Part shown: piece after piece, positions 8,294 to 11,576 of the stretch | Position numbering within the stretch: the first letter of the stretch is position 1 | Layout: each line of letters begins with the position of its first letter | Assembly: GCA_025890175.1 (NCBI GenBank) | Contig: JANPYM010000011.1 | Location: 5,482-17,057 of the forward strand | DNA from: Ciborinia camelliae | Lineage: Eukaryota > Ascomycota > Leotiomycetes > Helotiales > Sclerotiniaceae | DNA: 11,576 nt | Direction of reading: 5' to 3' | Notes under the pieces: model-generated | What the model was told of the DNA's origin: nothing | Seen by the model: the letters and a program-made list of their open reading frames with translations, nothing else | Database searches by the model: none | Made by a program: the position numbers and the translations under genes

Positions 8294-10481
8294 AATTAAA
8301 CTTTATCATTATTTTTAATTATTAATATTAAATTTTTAAAAAAATTTAAAAAAAAAAAATTTATAAATAAAAAAGAAAATATAAAATCAAAATTTTTTAA
8401 TAAAATTATTAAATAATAATTATTTTTTTAATTAATTAAATGATATAAAAGTTTAATATAAATATTATTTTATATATAATATTTTTTTTAAATTTAATAT
8501 ATTATAATTACAATTTTCTTAATAATATAATTAATTTATATTATATTATAAATATATACAAAAATTTTTATTTAAAAAATAAAGATTTTGAATTTATTAA
8601 TATTACTTATAATATTAATGTAAATCGTTTTATAAATCAAAATATTAATAATTATATTTTAAAATATTTTTATTATTAATATAATAAATTTTTGTTTTGT
8701 TTTAATATATATTTAATTATAATAAATTTCAAAATAATATTAAACAAAATTCTTTATTATTATTATAATAATAAAAATAAAATTTTGATAAATAATAAAA
8801 TAATATTATTAAAAAAATAATATATTATTATATCAAAATAATTTGATTTAAATATTATAATATTTTTTAATATAATAAAATTTTTAAATAAAAATCTTAA
8901 AATTTTTATTATTTTTTTTAATAAAAAATTAATAATTTAAATTTATTTAATATTTAAAAAATTAAAAATAATTAAAGTTAAACTTTCGATTTTATTATTT
9001 TAATTAATAATTTTTTAATTTTATAAAAATATTTTTATATTCAAATTTTTTAAAACTTTTTATATTAAAAAAAATATATATATTTTAAAATATTTGTAAA
9101 TTATATTAATTAATTAATTTATAATATTTTAAAATAAATATATAATATTAAACAATATAATTCTTAAAACCTTTAATATTCCAAAACAATCATTAAATAT
9201 AACTATTTTTTTATTAATATTTTGCTTATTATAACTTATTAAAGTTTATAATTTGTATATTTCAAATATAAAAAAAACTTTAAGATATAAATTAATATAA
9301 TTTTTTAAAACAAAAAAAATAATTTTTTTATAAAACTTAATACAAAAAATATTATTTAAATAAATTTCCAATTTATTTTTACCTTTTTTATATTAAATAT
9401 ATAAATTAAAAAAAAACAAAAAAATTTGAATATAATTTTAGTTAAAAATTTTGATAAATAAAATATATAAGATTTATTTCGATAAAACAAAAATATACAA
9501 ATTGTGATTTAAAATAAAATTAATATTTAAAACAAAATTTGTATTTAAATTATAATTAATAATTAATTTATTTTTATTTAATTTAATTTTTATATACATT
9601 TTATAAATTTGATTATTAATTTAAAAATTAATATATAAATAATATAATTAAATATTTCAAATAATAATAAGATTATTTAACTTTTTATAAATATTATTAA
9701 TATTAATTATAATAAAAAAAATTTTGAAATTAATTATAATTTATTTGTAAATTAATATACAAATATTAATTAATAATTTATAATTTGGATTAATATTATA
9801 ATCAATAACTTTTTAATAAAATTTATTAATTGAATTAAATAAAACAATAAAAATTTAGCTTTTTTTTAATAAAATTTTTAAAACTAAAAATAAACTTGTT
9901 TTTTTATATATTAATTAAAATTTATATTAAATCCAAAAAAAATCTAAAATAATTTTATTTATAAATTCAATATATAATATATAAAAAAATTTATATCATT
10001 ACAATCCTTAATATATATATTTTTTTTTAATATAATTTGAAATTTTAAAAATAATAAAAAAATTGATTTATTAAATAATAATATATAATTTAATACATTA
10101 ATTATAATTTAAATTATTATTAATTAATTTATTTTAATATTTTTGAAAAAAAATTTATATTTTTTAAATAAACAAAAAAATCCTTTAATAAAATATTAAA
10201 AAAAATATTTGAAAATATTAAATCCAAATATAAAAATTATATTATTAAATATATTTATTTTTTTGATTTTATTATTATTATAATTATCGAAATTTTTTTT
10301 ATTAAATATTTAAAAATTATTATTATAATATTAATTATTTTTATTAATTATATTTCAATTATTTTAATTATTATTATATAAATTTATATTATTTAATTTT
10401 TAAAAATTAGATTATCGAATAAAACAATAATTTCGATTTTAATTTATATTTATAATATTATAAAATATAATTTATAATTTA
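8294..10481. other. Long AT-rich stretch without recognisable genes
   Basis: Over 2 kb with no open frame, RNA gene or tandem array that I can support. The bases aaagattttgaattt at 8581-8595 resemble the dispersed family core, but the match is only about 19 of 22 positions. G and C stay sparse throughout, with C mainly in CAA and CTT contexts on this strand. Confidence 0.65.
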
Positions 10482-10838
10482 TTTTTAAAAAAAAAGAAAA
10501 ATTATTTGTTTTTAAAAAAAAAAAAAAATTGTTTGTTTTTAAAAAAAAAATAAGATTATATATTTTTGAAGAAAAAATAAAATTATTATTATTATAATAA
10601 AATTTTTTTTTATAATTATTTATTTTCGAAAAAAAAGAAAGACTATCTATTTTCGAAAAAAAAGCAAGGCTTTATACCTTCGGAAAAAGAAAAAGACTGT
10701 TTGCCTTTAAAAGAAAAGTAAAGCTTTATATTTTCAAAAAAAAAATAAGATTATATATCTTCGAAAAAAAAGCGGGGCTATATATCTTTGAAAAGAAAAC
10801 GGGATTATATACTTTTGGAAAAAAAGCAAGGTTGTTAT
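10482..10838 (+). repeat. 27-bp minisatellite, twelve units
   Basis: Exact 27-bp units start at 10482, 10509, 10536 and 10563, then after a 33-bp interruption (10590-10622) at 10623, 10650, 10677, 10704, 10731, 10758, 10785 and 10812. Unit positions 1-22 vary almost only by transitions; positions 16, 23 and 25-27 also carry transversions and split the units into at least two types. Left-hand units are decayed nearly to T5 plus poly-A, while right-hand units keep CGG, GGGG and TTCG. In the frame starting at 10482 the units read nine residues such as FSKKKQGFI, SSKKKRGYI and PSEKEKDCL. Stops occur only at codon 6 (units at 10536, 10563, 10704 and 10731), always TAA where others have CAA, CGG or AAA. 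The last units are open from 10749 to a TGA at 10857-10859. No ATG or family is recognised; this is either a decayed coding repeat or purine-rich satellite DNA. Confidence 0.92.
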
Positions 10839-10877
10839 AATCTTAATAAGATTTTTTGAAATATATTTCGATCGAAA
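10839..10877. repeat. Hairpin and two overlapping palindromes at the array edge
   Basis: Directly after the last 27-bp unit come a 6-bp stem with a 3-nt loop (10839-10853, followed by T6), the 12-bp perfect palindrome gaaatatatttc (10858-10869) and the 12-bp perfect palindrome tttcgatcgaaa (10866-10877). The second contains two CpG in tcgatcga, rare in this DNA. Their packing at the boundary of the array is notable, but no known binding factor or excision site is recognised. Confidence 0.6.
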
Positions 10878-11576
10878 ATATAAATAAATTGTTAAAATAT
10901 AATATATTTATTTTTTTTATTATTCTGTTTATTTTTTTTTAATATTATATTTTGTAAATAATTTAATTGAAAATTCGAAATTCGATTTGAATTTGATATT
11001 TAAAATAAATTAATTAAAAAATAATTAATATAAAATATAATTTAATATATAATTTTGGAATAAAAAAAAAGAAAAAAATTTAAAAAAAATAATATTCAAA
11101 AAAATAATAATTGTACAATATTTTTTTAATAATAATAAAAATTAAAAATTAAAATAAATATATTTTCGTTTTTATTATTTTATTAAATTAAATATATATT
11201 CTTTTTATTTATTTGAATTAGTTTTTTTATAATTTATAATATATAATTAATAATTTCATAAAATATTATATCGAAATTGTATAAAATTATTAAAATAAAC
11301 TAAAAATATTATATTAATAAATAATAATTAATTTTATATTTTTTTATATTATTTTTTTTATATTTTTTTTTTATATTTTTTTTCCTTTTTTATTTATATA
11401 TTTTATTTGATTTTTAATTATTTATATTAATTTTTTTTCGTTTATAATTATAATTATAATTAATAAATTTGAATTTGTAAAAAAATATAATTATAATAAA
11501 TATATACAAAATATTCTAAATTAATATCAAAATTCAATTAATGTAATTATATTTAATTAAATATTTAATAAATTAT
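10878..11576. other. AT-rich stretch without recognisable genes
   Basis: No gene or RNA gene is seen. Two close ttcga words lie at 10974-10986. T-runs separated by ata or cc fill 11341-11400. The window ends inside uniform AT sequence. Confidence 0.65.
11341..11400. repeat. T-run microsatellite-like tract
   Basis: Blocks of five to ten T separated by ata or tatta recur about every 10-12 bp, with a single CC near 11384. It is a low-complexity tract on the T-rich strand. No function is suggested. Confidence 0.55.

Noticed and set aside
8203..8295. Short + strand open frame over the 18-bp array
   Set aside because: About 30 codons, no ATG, and openness is a by-product of the T-rich repeated unit.
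8581..8602. Possible fifth copy of the dispersed family
   Set aside because: Only about 19 of 22 bases match, including one A/T transversion, which is not distinguishable from chance in this DNA.
10482..10838. Regular 27-bp units could be read as a CRISPR array
   Set aside because: Units are contiguous with no unique spacers between them, and they diverge throughout; this is a minisatellite.
10839..10856. Stem-loop followed by T6, like a bacterial intrinsic terminator
   Set aside because: The stem has a single G-C pair, no gene ends there, and the whole window does not look bacterial.
1..11576. Mitochondrial or apicoplast genome fragment, suggested by the very low G+C
   Set aside because: No rRNA, tRNA or organellar protein gene is seen in 11.6 kb; organellar DNA would normally carry several.
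1..11576. Promoter-like TATAAT, TATA-box and ARS-consensus-like words throughout
   Set aside because: At this composition such words occur by chance many times per kilobase and none is positioned before a gene.

Overview
This 11.6 kb window is extraordinarily A+T-rich. Hand counts on sampled lines give only about 2 to 10% G+C, and two stretches of more than 200 bp contain no G or C at all. I find no intact protein-coding gene, rRNA, tRNA, CRISPR array or recognisable transposon, and stop codons are dense in all six frames. The composition, the lack of genes and the nested minisatellites fit a eukaryotic heterochromatic, intergenic or centromere-like region. A decayed AT-rich block of a filamentous fungus is my first choice. 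Intergenic DNA of another AT-extreme eukaryote (anaerobic chytrid, slime mould, Plasmodium-like protist) is not excluded.

Layout: 1-714 is AT sequence with small decayed repeats. 715-1020 is a 45-bp minisatellite. 1271-1476 has no G or C. 1487-1539 is a T tract followed by a T/A snap-back. 1616-1690 is a 35-bp-arm inverted repeat that runs directly into a tandem duplication (1701-1828), with an inverted third copy at 1866-1916 and a distant copy at 4166-4216. 2936-3180 is a second G/C-free desert. 5135-5286 is an 18-bp array that abuts a C-rich 30/33/39-bp array (5373-5534). 5949-6447 is a complex of 73-bp tandem units, an inverted fragment and a 51-bp perfect direct repeat. 8215-8293 is a second 18-bp array. 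10482-10838 is a 27-bp array of twelve units ending in overlapping palindromes. The rest is AT sequence in which I see nothing specific.

The unifying observation is how the repeat copies differ. In nearly every family the mismatches are transitions (C/T or G/A), with few A/T transversions. This is the mark of cytosine deamination acting on duplicated DNA, as in fungal repeat-induced point mutation (RIP), rather than of generic AT drift. In the 45-bp and 27-bp arrays the period is a multiple of three, and one reading frame is interrupted only at a codon where other copies read CAA or CGG and the decayed copies read TAA. These arrays may therefore be remnants of repeat-encoding genes. Two facts complicate the simple picture. 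CpA is not visibly depleted among surviving cytosines, and CpG (36 by hand count) exceeds GpC (23). I found no functional system; the interest lies in the decay pattern, the repeat architecture and a possible centromere or heterochromatin role.
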